The notes under the pieces are model-generated. The model did no database searches and was not told the origin of the DNA. It worked only from the letters and a program-made list of their open reading frames with translations. Below, piece by piece: positions 1 through 8,567 of a stretch of 64,000 nucleotides of DNA. The stretch lies in the NCBI RefSeq assembly GCF_014190935.1, contig NZ_JACHVV010000002.1, positions 496,001 through 560,000 of the forward strand, in the 5' to 3' direction. How positions within the stretch are numbered: the first letter of the stretch is position 1; the number at the start of each line of letters is the position of its first letter. A program made the position numbers and the translations under genes. Source of the DNA: Chryseomonas sp014190935 (GTDB lineage: Bacteria > Pseudomonadota > Gammaproteobacteria > Pseudomonadales > Pseudomonadaceae).

Positions 1-906
1 GCGGGCGCTGGTGATGCGGCAGTCCTGGCATTTGCGGTTGTGGATCAGATAGACCTCGGCATCGTCGCCCGGCGTGCCGACAGCCAGCACCAGGCGCTGG
101 CTGTCGCGGATCGCGCGCACCTTGGCGGTCTCGGCCTCGACGGTCGGACCCGCGTCGAAGATGTCGACGTAGCCCTGGTAGTTGAAACCCTCGGCCTCCA
201 GCAGCCGGCGCGCGGCCTCGGTGTCCGGGTGTACCCGGCCGATCACCTGGCGCGCTTCCGGCGACAGGAAGCAGGTGTATAGCGGAAAGCGTGGCATCAG
301 CTCGGCGATGAAGCCGCGATTGCCGATGCCGGTGAGATAGTCCGCCTGGGAGAATTCCATCTTGAAGAAGTGCCGGCCCAGCGCTTCCCAGAAGGGTGAC
401 CGGCCCTGGTCGTCGGACATGCCGCGCAATTCGGCGATGATGCGCTCGGCGAACAGCTCGCGGAATTCGGCGATGAACAGGAAGCGGGACTTGGACAGGA
501 GCCGCCCGGCCGCGCCACCGCGCCGATCTGCGCGCAGGAACAGCGAGCAGAGTTCGGAGCTGCCGGTCATGTCGTTGGCCAGGAACAGCGTGGGGATCTG
601 CCGATGGATGTCCAGTTCGCGCGAGGCGCTCACCGTCAGGCCGACCCGGTAGTTGTACCAGGGCTCACGGAGGCCGAGGGCGGCGGCGATCCCGGCGATG
701 CCGATGACTTCGCCATCCTCTTCCAGGACGAACAGATAGTCCGCATCGGCGGATTCGACCTGGCGCAGAAAGCTGCGCTCGGCATTTTCCACCCGTTGCG
801 CCAGGCGCTCTTCGCTGGCCGGCAGGGTGGTGAGACCGGCGCCGGCCGCCTGCGCCAGCTGCAGCAGCGCGGGCACATCGGCACGGGTGACGGGACGGAC
901 GATCAT
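1..906 (-). CDS. aruG: Arginine N-succinyltransferase, beta subunit (partial)
   Basis: This gene runs off the left edge of the window. About 302 codons are visible, against roughly 340 for the family, so only the C-terminus is missing. The N-terminus begins MIVRPVTRADVPALLQLA, the acyltransferase-like start typical of AstA/AruG, and the same domain is seen in the neighbouring aruF. The enzyme transfers succinyl from succinyl-CoA to arginine, the first step of the arginine succinyltransferase pathway in the cytoplasm. In Pseudomonas it acts as a heteromer with AruF. It lies 26 bp after aruF in the same orientation, as expected for the aruCFGDBE operon. The ATG at 904-906 is preceded on the minus strand by a GGAGG sequence. 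Confidence 0.93.
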   Translation of the reverse strand, partial: MIVRPVTRADVPALLQLAQAAGAGLTTLPASEERLAQRVENAERSFLRQVESADADYLFVLEEDGEVIGIAGIAAALGLREPWYNYRVGLTVSASRELDIHRQIPTLFLANDMTGSSELCSLFLRADRRGGAAGRLLSKSRFLFIAEFRELFAERIIAELRGMSDDQGRSPFWEALGRHFFKMEFSQADYLTGIGNRGFIAELMPRFPLYTCFLSPEARQVIGRVHPDTEAARRLLEAEGFNYQGYVDIFDAGPTVEAETAKVRAIRDSQRLVLAVGTPGDDAEVYLIHNRKCQDCRITSAR

Positions 907-932
907 CGGACCTCCAAAGACGCTAGGGTCGG

Positions 933-1952
933 CTACAGCGCTACCAGACGAACCCGGTCGCCTTCGGCGATCTCCAGGGTGGCGATCTGCTCGGGGGAAA
1001 GGACGACGGCTTCGCCAGGCGTCCAGCGCAGCGGCGTGGCCAGCGCCCGGAAATTTTCCAGGCCATCGTTGGCGACCAGGAACCAGGGCGCTTCTTCGCC
1101 GGCCGGGTCACCTTCGCGCACCGGTGCCAGGCGGCTCTCGGCGATGGAGCGGATGGCCGTGGTGCGCGCGTGCAGGGTCGGACCGCCATCGAAGATATCG
1201 ATGTAGTTGTCGGTCTCGAAGCCTTCACGGCTGAGGATGTCGAAGGTGATCTGGGCGCGGGGATGCACCTGACCCATGGCCTCCTGGGCGCTGTCGGGCA
1301 GCAGGGGCACATAGAGCGGATAGGTCGGCATCAGTTCGGCGAGAAAGGTGCGGCTCTTCTGTCCGGACAGGCGCTCGGCGGCGGCGTAGTCCATGTCGAA
1401 GAAGTTGCGCCCTACCCCGTTCCAGAACGGCGATTCGCCGTCGTCGTCCGCCAGCCCGACGATCTCCACCACCACCGTCTCGGCGAAGCGCGCCGGGTGG
1501 GCGGCCATGAACAGCAGGCGGGCGCGGGAATTGAGTTCGGCATGGGGGGTGTCGAGTAGCGGACGCTGGACGTAGAAGCTGCTCAGCACGCTGTTGCCGG
1601 TCAGGTCGTGACAGAGCGACAGCACATGGACCTTGTTGTGGATCTTCAGCTCGCGCGAGGCGTGGATGAAGGTCTCATTGCGAAAGCTGTAGAAAGGCTC
1701 GGAGAAACCGGCCGAGGCGACGATCGCCGAACAGCCCAGCAGCTCGCCGCTGCGGGTGTCTTCGAGCACGAAGAAATAGCTCTCCTCGCCATGAAAGCCC
1801 ACCTCGGCCGCCAGCGACGACTCCGAGGTGCGGATCTTGTCGCGCAACCGTTCGGGGTTGTCGGGCAGCGAGGTGACACCAACCGGGCTATCCGCGGCGA
1901 GCCGCTGGACCAGGGGCAGATCCGCCGCGCGCGCAGGGCGCATTACCAGCAT
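933..1952 (-). CDS. aruF: Arginine/ornithine N-succinyltransferase, alpha subunit
   Basis: The product has 339 residues, the normal length for the family. It is a GNAT-like succinyltransferase that works with AruG to convert arginine and succinyl-CoA to N2-succinylarginine; in Pseudomonas the complex also accepts ornithine. Recognisable features are the start MLVMRPARAADLPLVQRLA, the internal FWNGVGRNFFDMDYAAAE segment and the NYIDIFDGGPTLHA segment, all characteristic of AstA/AruF. The ATG at 1950-1952 has an AAGGAG ribosome binding site five bases upstream, so it is preferred over the second ATG nine bases further in. A longer open frame reaching to 2591 only reads through aruC in the wrong frame. 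Second gene of the aru operon. Confidence 0.95.
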   Translation of the reverse strand: MLVMRPARAADLPLVQRLAADSPVGVTSLPDNPERLRDKIRTSESSLAAEVGFHGEESYFFVLEDTRSGELLGCSAIVASAGFSEPFYSFRNETFIHASRELKIHNKVHVLSLCHDLTGNSVLSSFYVQRPLLDTPHAELNSRARLLFMAAHPARFAETVVVEIVGLADDDGESPFWNGVGRNFFDMDYAAAERLSGQKSRTFLAELMPTYPLYVPLLPDSAQEAMGQVHPRAQITFDILSREGFETDNYIDIFDGGPTLHARTTAIRSIAESRLAPVREGDPAGEEAPWFLVANDGLENFRALATPLRWTPGEAVVLSPEQIATLEIAEGDRVRLVAL

Positions 1953-2014
1953 GAGAACTCCTTGTGTACGGATCCATCCCTGGATGCCAGCGGTACGCGT
2001 CCCGCGTCCGGAGA

Positions 2015-3235
2015 TTAGCCTTGGGTGAGTCGCGCCAGGGCGCGATCCAGGCGGGCCAGGCCTTCGTCGATATCGGTGTCGGAGATGATCAGGCTTGGCG
2101 CCATGCGCAGCACGTCCGGGCCGGCCTGCAGGATCATCAGGCCTTCCTCGTTGGCGGCGGTGACGATGTCCTTGGCACGCCCCTTCCAGCGGTCGTTGAG
2201 CACCGCGCCGATCAGCAGGCCCAGGCCGCGGATCTGTTCGAACAGGGCATAGCGGGCATTGAGCTGCTCCAGACCGGCGACAAAGCGCTGATGGCGCGCG
2301 GCGACCCCAGCCAGGGTTTCCGGGGTGGCGACGATGTCCAGCAGCGCGGCGCCCACGGCGCAGCCCAGCGGATTGCCGCCATAGGTGCTGCCGTGCACGC
2401 CGGCGCTGAAGTGCTGGGCGACCTTCTCGGTGGTCAGCATGGCTGCCAGCGGGAAGCCGCCACCGATGCTCTTGGCGGTGGTGAGGATGTCCGGCACCAC
2501 GCCATAGTGCTGGTAGGCGTAGAGATGACCGCTGCGACCGACCCCGCTCTGCACCTCGTCGAAGATCAGCAGGGCGCCATGGGCGTCGCACAGACGACGC
2601 GCGCCTTCCAGGTAGGCCTGGTCGGCCGGCAGCACGCCGCCCTCGCCCTGGATGGGTTCGAGGATGACCGCGCAGGTCTTGTCCGAAACCACGGCTTCGA
2701 GAGCGGCCAGGTCGTTGTAGGGCACGTGGCGGATGCCTTCGATCTTGGGACCGAAGCCATCGGAATACTTGGGCTGGCCCCCGACGCTGACGGTGAACAG
2801 GGTCCGGCCGTGGAAGCTGTTGGTGGCGGCGACGATCTCGTAGCGACTGCCGCCGCTGACGTCATGACCATAGCGACGGGCCAGCTTGCAGGCTGCCTCG
2901 TTGGCTTCGGCGCCGGAGTTGGCGAAGAACACCCGGTCGGCGAAGGTGTGGTCCACCAGCTTGCGCGCCAGGCGCAGCGCGGGCTCGTTGGTGTAGATGT
3001 TGGATACGTGCCAGAGCTTGCCGGCCTGCTCGGTCAGGGCGTTGATCAGCGCAGGATGGCCATGGCCCAAGGCGCTGACGGCGATACCGCCGGAGAAATC
3101 GACGTATTCGCGGTCGGCCTGGTCCCAGACGCGGGAACCCTCTCCTCGCACCGGAATGAACGCGGCAGGGGCGTAGGTCGGGACCATCACCTCATCGAAG
3201 GCGGCGCGTTGCACATTGGGTTGAGAGGCGGACAT
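2015..3235 (-). CDS. aruC: Succinylornithine/acetylornithine aminotransferase
   Basis: A class III PLP-dependent aminotransferase of 406 residues. It transfers the amino group of succinylornithine to 2-oxoglutarate in arginine catabolism; the same fold serves acetylornithine in biosynthesis (ArgD). Visible signatures are the phosphate-binding NSGAEANEAA segment near residues 106-115, the FDEVQSGVGR segment with Asp226, and the PLP lysine in TTAKSIGGGFP (Lys255). A ribosome binding site (AGGAG) lies just upstream of the ATG at 3235. It is the first gene of the aru operon, with a 62 bp gap before aruF. The operon context favours the catabolic role (AruC/AstC). Confidence 0.95.
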   Translation of the reverse strand: MSASQPNVQRAAFDEVMVPTYAPAAFIPVRGEGSRVWDQADREYVDFSGGIAVSALGHGHPALINALTEQAGKLWHVSNIYTNEPALRLARKLVDHTFADRVFFANSGAEANEAACKLARRYGHDVSGGSRYEIVAATNSFHGRTLFTVSVGGQPKYSDGFGPKIEGIRHVPYNDLAALEAVVSDKTCAVILEPIQGEGGVLPADQAYLEGARRLCDAHGALLIFDEVQSGVGRSGHLYAYQHYGVVPDILTTAKSIGGGFPLAAMLTTEKVAQHFSAGVHGSTYGGNPLGCAVGAALLDIVATPETLAGVAARHQRFVAGLEQLNARYALFEQIRGLGLLIGAVLNDRWKGRAKDIVTAANEEGLMILQAGPDVLRMAPSLIISDTDIDEGLARLDRALARLTQG

Positions 3236-3393
3236 CGGGATTTCTCCTGCCGATCACGGCGGTGACTGAGGGGGATTGTAGGACGCCCTCCAAGCGCGGC
3301 ATTGCGCCCAGGCGACAACTATTTACGGGCGAAAACGCAAACGGGCATCCGATTCGCAGTCTAGCGATTCGGACACCCGCTCTGGAAGTGCAA

Positions 3394-3415
3394 GGACGTA
3401 CCTTCGGGTACGTCC
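3394..3415 (-). terminator. Hairpin downstream of the glycine-zipper lipoprotein gene
   Basis: A perfect 9-bp stem (GGACGTACC/GGTACGTCC) closes a four-base loop 7 bases after the stop codon of the minus-strand lipoprotein gene. The bases that follow on the minus strand (TTGCACTTCC) are only moderately T-rich. It is therefore a plausible but weak intrinsic terminator separating this gene from aruC. A second, imperfect inverted repeat lies at about 3341-3382. Confidence 0.55.
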
Positions 3416-3421
3416 GGGAGA

Positions 3422-3886
3422 TCAGTTGGGCGCGACGCGGCTGGTGCCGTTGACGGTCATGATGCGCACCCGCTCGCCCACACGGAAGATCTCACCCTTG
3501 TTGACCGCCTGGACATAGGCGCGGGAGCCACCATCGTCTTCCTTCACGGTGATCTCGACACCGCTGGCCTTAGTGAAGCCTTCTTCGGTGGCCGCACCCA
3601 GCAGGCCGCCGGCGACCGCACCGATGATGGCGGTGACGAAGCTGCCACGACCGCCGCCAATGGCGCTACCGCCAATGCCACCGACCACGGCACCGGCACC
3701 GGCGCCGACGGGCGACTTGGTGCCCTCGATGGTGACCGGACGCAGGGCGGTAATGGTGCCGGTACGGACCGTCTGCACCTGCCGGGCCTCATCGCGCGAA
3801 TAGACGTCGCCGGACTGATCGGAGGCGCAGCCGGCCAGCAGGGCGACGGCGGTCAGGGAAGCGGCGAGCTGAAGGACTCTGTTCAT
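3422..3886 (-). CDS. Glycine-zipper 2TM outer-membrane lipoprotein (SlyB/17-kDa antigen-like)
   Basis: The product has 154 residues. It begins with a lipoprotein signal ending in the lipobox LLAGC and then a short polar stretch. About residues 60-105 form a glycine-zipper double-span region (GAGAGAVVGGIGGSAIGG), as in the SlyB / Rickettsia 17-kDa antigen family. The C-terminal 40 residues form a compact domain ending VNGTSRVAPN. These proteins sit in the outer membrane and support envelope integrity. The start at 3886 is chosen because GGAG lies nine bases upstream and the signal peptide begins there; an extension to 3943 would put 19 unlikely residues before the signal. It is a single gene between aruC and pdxH. 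Confidence 0.88.
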   Translation of the reverse strand: MNRVLQLAASLTAVALLAGCASDQSGDVYSRDEARQVQTVRTGTITALRPVTIEGTKSPVGAGAGAVVGGIGGSAIGGGRGSFVTAIIGAVAGGLLGAATEEGFTKASGVEITVKEDDGGSRAYVQAVNKGEIFRVGERVRIMTVNGTSRVAPN

Positions 3887-4018
3887 GGGGCAACTCCAAG
3901 GCAGTTGAAAGACTCTGGCCGTACCGAGCAGCGGTACGGGCACAGATCGCTATTATCCTTGACCCAGGGCGTCCGGGGAGGTTTCCGGCGACTGTAACGT
4001 CGGTACCTTGCGAACGCC

Positions 4019-4666
4019 TTAAGGTGCCAGGCGCTGGCGCTGCCAGCCGCCCTCTACGCGCTGGTAATCCAGCCGATCGTGGAGGCGGCTGGAGCGCCCT
4101 TGCCAGAATTCGATGCGCTGGGGCTTCAGGCGATAGCCGCCCCAGAACGGCGGCCGGCTGGGGTCACCGTCGGCGAAGCGCTGCTGCACTTCGGCCAGAC
4201 GCTGTTCCAGCTCGTGCCGATCGGCGATGGGCTGGCTCTGCGGCGAGGCCCAGGCACCCAGGCGACTGCCCAGTGGACGGACCCGGTAGTAGGCGTCGGA
4301 CTCCTCGGCGGACACCTGCTCCACCAGCCCTTCGATGCGCACCTGGCGCTCCAGCGCCGGCCAGAAGAAGGTCATGGCCGCACGCGGCTGCGCGGCCATC
4401 TGCCGACCCTTGGCGCTGTCGTAATTGGTATAGAAGACGAAGCCCTGGGCATCAACGCCCTTGAGCAGCAGCACGCGGCAATGGGGCTGGCCCTCGTCAT
4501 CGACGGTGGCCAGCCAGCAGGCATTGGCTTCGACCGGAGGCTGCTCGGTACGCACTGCCTCTTCGAACCACTGCCCGAACAGGGCATAGGGATCGGCGGG
4601 CGCCTGGGCTTCGGTCAGGCCGTCGCGGGTGTAGTCGCGACGCATATCGGCGAGGGACGGTGACAT
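4019..4666 (-). CDS. pdxH: Pyridoxamine 5'-phosphate oxidase
   Basis: FMN-dependent oxidase of 215 residues, full length for the family. It oxidises pyridoxamine or pyridoxine 5'-phosphate to pyridoxal 5'-phosphate in the cytoplasm, the last step of vitamin B6 synthesis and salvage. Diagnostic segments are the N-terminal MRRDYTRDGLTE, the RVLLLKGVDAQGFVFYTNY FMN-binding region, and the C-terminal PFWGGYRLKPQRIEFWQG and RLHDR segments. AGGAG lies nine bases before the ATG. It is transcribed in the same direction as the OmpA-like gene behind it but is separated from it by 80 bp. Confidence 0.97.
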   Translation of the reverse strand: MSPSLADMRRDYTRDGLTEAQAPADPYALFGQWFEEAVRTEQPPVEANACWLATVDDEGQPHCRVLLLKGVDAQGFVFYTNYDSAKGRQMAAQPRAAMTFFWPALERQVRIEGLVEQVSAEESDAYYRVRPLGSRLGAWASPQSQPIADRHELEQRLAEVQQRFADGDPSRPPFWGGYRLKPQRIEFWQGRSSRLHDRLDYQRVEGGWQRQRLAP

Positions 4667-4746
4667 GGAAGTCTCCTGCTAGGTCGGTATCGAACTAGCT
4701 TAACCAAGTCCCGCCCGGCCCGCCTGCTTCAGGACAAGCTTTGTGG

Positions 4747-5595
4747 CTAGCGCGCGGCCAGCGACTGCAGGCTGGCCAGCACGGTGGCGCGCGGCTGGAT
4801 CAGCACCTCGACGCGGCGATTGACGGCACGACCGGCGGCGGTGGTGTTGTCGGCACGCGGGTGGGCAGCGGCCAGACCGCGCACGATCAGGCGATTGCCG
4901 CTGTAGCCGCTGAGACGGAAGATCGCCGCCACGGCCTGGGCACGCTGCAGGCTGATCTTATCGTTGAGCGCGGCGGCGCCGGTGCTGTCGCTGAAGCCGA
5001 GCACGATGACGGCGCTGTCTTCATCCACGCTCACCGACTTGGCCGAGCGGGACAGCGGGCCGAGCATCACCGGCAGCAGCATCTCGGCGCGATCTGGGTT
5101 GAAAGAGCTGTCCACCGGCGTGATCAGTACCAGGGCATCATCGCGACGCTCGACCTTGACGTTGCTGCCGGCCACGGCGACGCGCAGCTTCTGTTCGTGT
5201 TCATCCAGCCAGGCCTTGCTGACCTTGACCGGTACCGGCTTGAGGACTTCCGCCTTGGCCAGGGGCTTCACGTCTTCGCTGCCGAAGGGCCACCACCAGC
5301 GACTGCCCTTCTCGCCTGCCGCAGCGGCCTGTTCGGACTTGGCGGCGGGCGCCTTCGCCGCGACCTTGGCTTCGGCCTTGGGCTCGGCGGCCTTGGCCAC
5401 CACCGGCTTGGCCGGCTCGGCCGCCTTGTCGCTGGCGCCGAACGGCCACCACCAGTGACTGCCGCTAGCGGCGGTGCTGGCCTGGGCGTTGCCCGGCTTG
5501 GTAGGCGCGGCGGCCTGGTCGCCAGTGCCCTGGAAGGAGCTGCAGGCGGATACGCCCATGCAGAGAATGAGGGTGGTGGATTTGATCAGCTTCAT
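4747..5595 (-). CDS. OmpA-family peptidoglycan-binding lipoprotein with two WWWPFG motifs
   Basis: The product has 282 residues. The start is placed at the M that opens a lipoprotein signal (lipobox VSAC, Cys18); the open frame extends 22 codons upstream without a signal. An alanine/lysine/proline-rich linker (residues 25-115) carries two copies of a tryptophan motif, HWWWPFG near residue 48 and RWWWPFG near residue 100. The C-terminal 130 residues match the OmpA/MotB-type peptidoglycan-binding fold, with GFSDSTGAAALNDKISLQRAQAV and the final TAAGRAVNRRVEVLI segment. It probably tethers the outer membrane to peptidoglycan. A P. aeruginosa counterpart next to pdxH is remembered (PA1048), consistent with conserved order. 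Confidence 0.88.
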   Translation of the reverse strand: MKLIKSTTLILCMGVSACSSFQGTGDQAAAPTKPGNAQASTAASGSHWWWPFGASDKAAEPAKPVVAKAAEPKAEAKVAAKAPAAKSEQAAAAGEKGSRWWWPFGSEDVKPLAKAEVLKPVPVKVSKAWLDEHEQKLRVAVAGSNVKVERRDDALVLITPVDSSFNPDRAEMLLPVMLGPLSRSAKSVSVDEDSAVIVLGFSDSTGAAALNDKISLQRAQAVAAIFRLSGYSGNRLIVRGLAAAHPRADNTTAAGRAVNRRVEVLIQPRATVLASLQSLAAR

Positions 5596-5922
5596 GCAAA
5601 GTTTCCCATCGGCAAGCCGGAGGACAGAGTGAATCAATGCCCCGGCCAGAGCCGGCGGCATGAGTGAACTTAAAGTAGTTTCGAGATTGTGGCCGCAAAC
5701 CTACGCCGGGCAAAGCGGTGGAGTCACGAAATTTGCGCCTGTGCCGACCAGTGGCAGTGCCCCTGGCAGCGAGCGAAGGAAAATCCAGGCGAACCGTTGC
5801 GCCGTGCTGGGGGTACGCAAGACTGGAATGCTGCCGGCAAAACCCTACCAGCGCGATGCCGGTGGATTAGCGGCGAGCGAAGGTTCTGTTCAAGGCATGG
5901 CTATCCGCCAGGAGGCGAGAGC
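5596..5922. other. Divergent intergenic region, no gene recognised
   Basis: These 327 bases separate the minus-strand OmpA lipoprotein gene from the plus-strand gene that follows. They should hold two divergent promoters. I see no convincing sigma-70 pair or clear operator. Open frames here end or shift without coding character. Confidence 0.5.
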
Positions 5923-6342
5923 GTGGAAGGACTCATCGATGTCGCGACGCTGAAGCGCCTAGCCGCCAGCGCCGCAGCCATTACCCGGGACTGTCGTTGT
6001 CTGCAACGGGACCTGTCGGGGTGGACGGCGTGGCCGGTGGGCTACCGGGCAACGGAGTTCGCCCAGATCGGCACCCTGGCGCGTCACGCGCCCGAGGACG
6101 CCATTCTCGCGGAGTACCACCCGGCGGGCACTCACTACTGGTCGGCTGACGCCCCCATCGCGCCCCGCTTCTATCCCTACAACCAGAGCACGGTATGGCG
6201 GTGTCTGGGCTGCGAGCGCCTCTACCTGCGGCATGACGACGATGGCGCCTACCATGTGGCGCCGCGCATTCGCCTGCTGCAGAGCGCCCTGATCATCGAT
6301 GCGCCCCACGCCAATGACGGGCGCGAAGCCGCGGCGACATGA
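5923..6342 (+). CDS. Conserved small protein of unknown function
   Basis: The product has 139 residues and starts at a GTG with an excellent GGAGG site (5911-5915) seven bases upstream; the open frame upstream of it has no coding character. It is mostly polar, with no signal or membrane segment. The C-terminal half contains a WRCLGCERLYLRHDDDGAYH segment: a CxxC pair followed by an acidic tract and a histidine, then VAPRIRLLQSALIID. This could bind a metal or form a structural knuckle, but that is inference. I do not recognise a characterised family. It lies between the OmpA lipoprotein gene and the NYN-domain gene. Confidence 0.7.
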   Translation: MEGLIDVATLKRLAASAAAITRDCRCLQRDLSGWTAWPVGYRATEFAQIGTLARHAPEDAILAEYHPAGTHYWSADAPIAPRFYPYNQSTVWRCLGCERLYLRHDDDGAYHVAPRIRLLQSALIIDAPHANDGREAAAT

Positions 6343-6566
6343 CCTCCGGCGTCCCGCGCCAGCGACCTGGCAAGGGTCGATCCGCAGGCCGTCTTTCGCC
6401 GTCCAAGGCCACTTTTGCGCCCTGGCGGATGCTCTAGATCGCAGCGTTTGGAATCCTCTCTCGTTACCTGAGGCGCAAACCGGGAATTAAGCCCACAATA
6501 GGCGCCGCGTATCCCGCGTGCGGGTGTGCGCCCATCAACGGTAAAAAACCTGGTCCCAGCAATACG

Positions 6567-7160
6567 ATGGCAACTACAACTCGAACGGGCGTCGCTTGGT
6601 TTGTCGACGGTGCCTATGCCCTGAGCGCCTGGAATGGTTCGGTCTATGGCGCGAAATTCGACTATCTCAAGCTGCGGCTCTTCATCGAGCAGGATGCGGG
6701 CGAACCCATAGGCGACGCCTACTACTTCAACTGCGACAGCGACCCGCCCACCGTCGCCCAGACCAACTTCAACAAGTTTCTCAGCTCCGCGCCACCCAAG
6801 GGCGCCGGTCTCAGGGTCAAGCTCTATTGGCTGCAGAGCAAGGCTCATGAGTGGCCTGCCTCCGTGGGTGGCGGGCCGATCCTGCACCCGGTGACCGGTG
6901 AGCAGTACACCACCAAGAGCCAGAAAGGCGTGGATGTCGGCCTGGCGTTCAACCTGATGCGCTCCCATGCCAAGCGCGGCTGGAAGAAGCTCTACTTGGT
7001 GGCGGGCGACGGCGACTTCCACGAGGTAGTGCAGTACCTGGTGGAAAACGAAGGGGTCGAAGTCACGGTGATCGGCGCGCACTTCTCCATCAGTGGCGAG
7101 ATCGCGCCCTATGTGCGGGTGATCGAGTTCAAGGACATCGAGGCGGCCATCGCCCGTTAG
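6567..7160 (+). CDS. NYN-domain (LabA/DUF88-like) putative ribonuclease
   Basis: The product has 197 residues forming a single PIN-like NYN domain. Conserved acidic residues of the predicted nuclease site are visible: the early WFVDGAYAL (Asp near residue 14), the KGVDVGLAFNLMR segment (Asp near 118) and AGDGDF (near 141-146). NYN proteins are Mg-dependent RNases or RNA-binding proteins, often in RNA decay or defence. It stands alone between an unknown gene and a convergent hydrolase. No good ribosome binding site is visible before the ATG, so the start is moderately certain. Confidence 0.85.
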   Translation: MATTTRTGVAWFVDGAYALSAWNGSVYGAKFDYLKLRLFIEQDAGEPIGDAYYFNCDSDPPTVAQTNFNKFLSSAPPKGAGLRVKLYWLQSKAHEWPASVGGGPILHPVTGEQYTTKSQKGVDVGLAFNLMRSHAKRGWKKLYLVAGDGDFHEVVQYLVENEGVEVTVIGAHFSISGEIAPYVRVIEFKDIEAAIAR

Positions 7161-7169
7161 CCAACTGTC

Positions 7170-8315
7170 CTAGAGGCACTCCCCTACCGCGCGCGCTAGG
7201 GCTTGAGCGCGCGGATCCATCAGCACATAGGGGCCGAGGGTATTGGTGACGAAGCCAAAGGCCACCTCGCGTTCCGGATCGGCGAAGCCGGTCGAGCCAC
7301 CCGCCCCCGGATGGCCGAAGGCCTGGGGGCCGAGGCCGTAGGTGGCATTGGCCTGGTCGGGTTGATCGAGCATGAAGCCCAGGCCGAAGCGGGTCGGCGT
7401 GAGCAAGGTCCGGTCCTCGCCCTGGCTGTGCTCCACCAGAGCCTCGCTGAGGGTCTCCCACTCCAGCAGATCGCCGGCGAGCAAACCGGCATAGAAGCCT
7501 GCCAGGCTGCGCGCATGGCCGTGGCCATTGGCGGCCGGCTGCTGGAAGCGGCGCCATTCGGCCCTGTTGGTGCTGGTGAGCACCCCGGACGGATTGCCGA
7601 AGGCCAGGGTCGACAGGGCCGCCGGATCGCTCATGGTGGTCTTGAGCAGGCGCTGCGCGGCGGCATCGCCCAGCACGCCCTTGCCCCGCACGATATGGGC
7701 GACGCGCTCGTCTTCGCTCGCCGGCAGGCCAATGTGGAAATCCAGGTCCAAGCGCCCGGCGGTCCGGGCCACGATGGCCTCGCCCGGGCCCCGGCCATCG
7801 GCGCGCCGGATCAGTTCGCCGAGCAGCCAGCCAAAGGTGATGGGGGCGTAGCCATGGGCGGTGCCGGGCGTCCACCAGGGGGCTTCGGCGGCAACCGCGG
7901 CGGTCATGGTGGACCAGTCATAGAGGGCATCACCCGCCAGGCGTTCGCGCAAGGCGGAGACGCCGGATCTGTGGCTGAGCAACTGTCGCAGGGTGATGTC
8001 GCCCTTGCCGGCCGCGGCGAATTCCGGCCAGCGTTCAGCGACCGGCGCATCGAGGGCCAGCTTGCCCTCCTCCACCAGTTGCAGCGCCGCTACCGTGGTG
8101 AAGGCCTTGGTGCAGGAGAACAGATTGAGCAGGGTATCGGTGTGCCAGGGTGTCTGGCCATCCTTGTCGGCCATGCCGCCCCAGAGATCCAGCACCGTTT
8201 CACCGCCGACCTGGACGCACAGCGCCGCGCCGCGGGTCTGGCCGGCCGCGAGCAACTCGGCGAAGGCTTCGCGGACGGATTCGAATCTCAGGTCGTGATA
8301 GCCGTGGACGGTCAT
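7170..8315 (-). CDS. Serine hydrolase, class C beta-lactamase/EstB-like family
   Basis: The product has 381 residues with the serine beta-lactamase-like fold and no signal peptide, so it is probably a cytoplasmic esterase. The catalytic SxxK motif is S67-C-T-K70. The second motif is the tyrosine in HGYAPITFGWLLGEL, as in family VIII esterases. A glycine-rich HPGAGGSTGFADPE segment near the C-terminus replaces the KTG box. The substrate cannot be read from sequence. P. aeruginosa has an annotated esterase at the same position between the OmpA gene and dinG, by memory. It ends 9 bp from the convergent NYN gene. Confidence 0.88.
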   Translation of the reverse strand: MTVHGYHDLRFESVREAFAELLAAGQTRGAALCVQVGGETVLDLWGGMADKDGQTPWHTDTLLNLFSCTKAFTTVAALQLVEEGKLALDAPVAERWPEFAAAGKGDITLRQLLSHRSGVSALRERLAGDALYDWSTMTAAVAAEAPWWTPGTAHGYAPITFGWLLGELIRRADGRGPGEAIVARTAGRLDLDFHIGLPASEDERVAHIVRGKGVLGDAAAQRLLKTTMSDPAALSTLAFGNPSGVLTSTNRAEWRRFQQPAANGHGHARSLAGFYAGLLAGDLLEWETLSEALVEHSQGEDRTLLTPTRFGLGFMLDQPDQANATYGLGPQAFGHPGAGGSTGFADPEREVAFGFVTNTLGPYVLMDPRAQALARAVGECL

Positions 8316-8450
8316 AGGGTCTCCTGGATAGATGGGATAGTGCCGGGCACGGGGCCACGATCAGGCGGTTGATCATACCGCCAAGAGGGACGCCCTCACC
8401 CCAACCCTCTCGCGGAGGGAGAGGTAGCGGTCTGCGTAGGCGTTCAGCGG

Positions 8451-8542
8451 CAGGTTGGGTTGAGCCTGGCGAAGCCCAACGGCCATTGCCTCGGCGTCAG
8501 CCTGTTGGGCTTCGACGATGGAGCCGTCTCAGCCCAACCTAC
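8451..8542. repeat. Intergenic palindromic repeat, copy 1
   Basis: This 92-base stretch holds several interleaved copies of a GTTGGGCTTCG / AGCCCAACCTAC unit in opposite orientations. The segment 8504-8542 matches 14401-14439 in reverse complement over 39 bases with only a few differences, and a third relative lies at 19179-19210. A separate short CCCTCACCCCAACCCTCTC-type element sits just left, at about 8393-8412. These resemble the short mobile intergenic palindromes common in Pseudomonas. Confidence 0.8.
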
Positions 8543-8567
8543 GGCTTATCGCAGCCAGGGCCATCCC

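Noticed and set aside
933..2591. 552-codon version of aruF
   Set aside because: The extra N-terminal part reads through aruC in the wrong frame; the start at 1952 has a strong ribosome site and gives the family length.
1964..3265. 433-codon plus-strand open frame opposite aruC
   Set aside because: It is antisense to a certain aminotransferase gene; its glycine/glutamine-rich composition is that of a mirror frame in GC-rich DNA and shows no domain.
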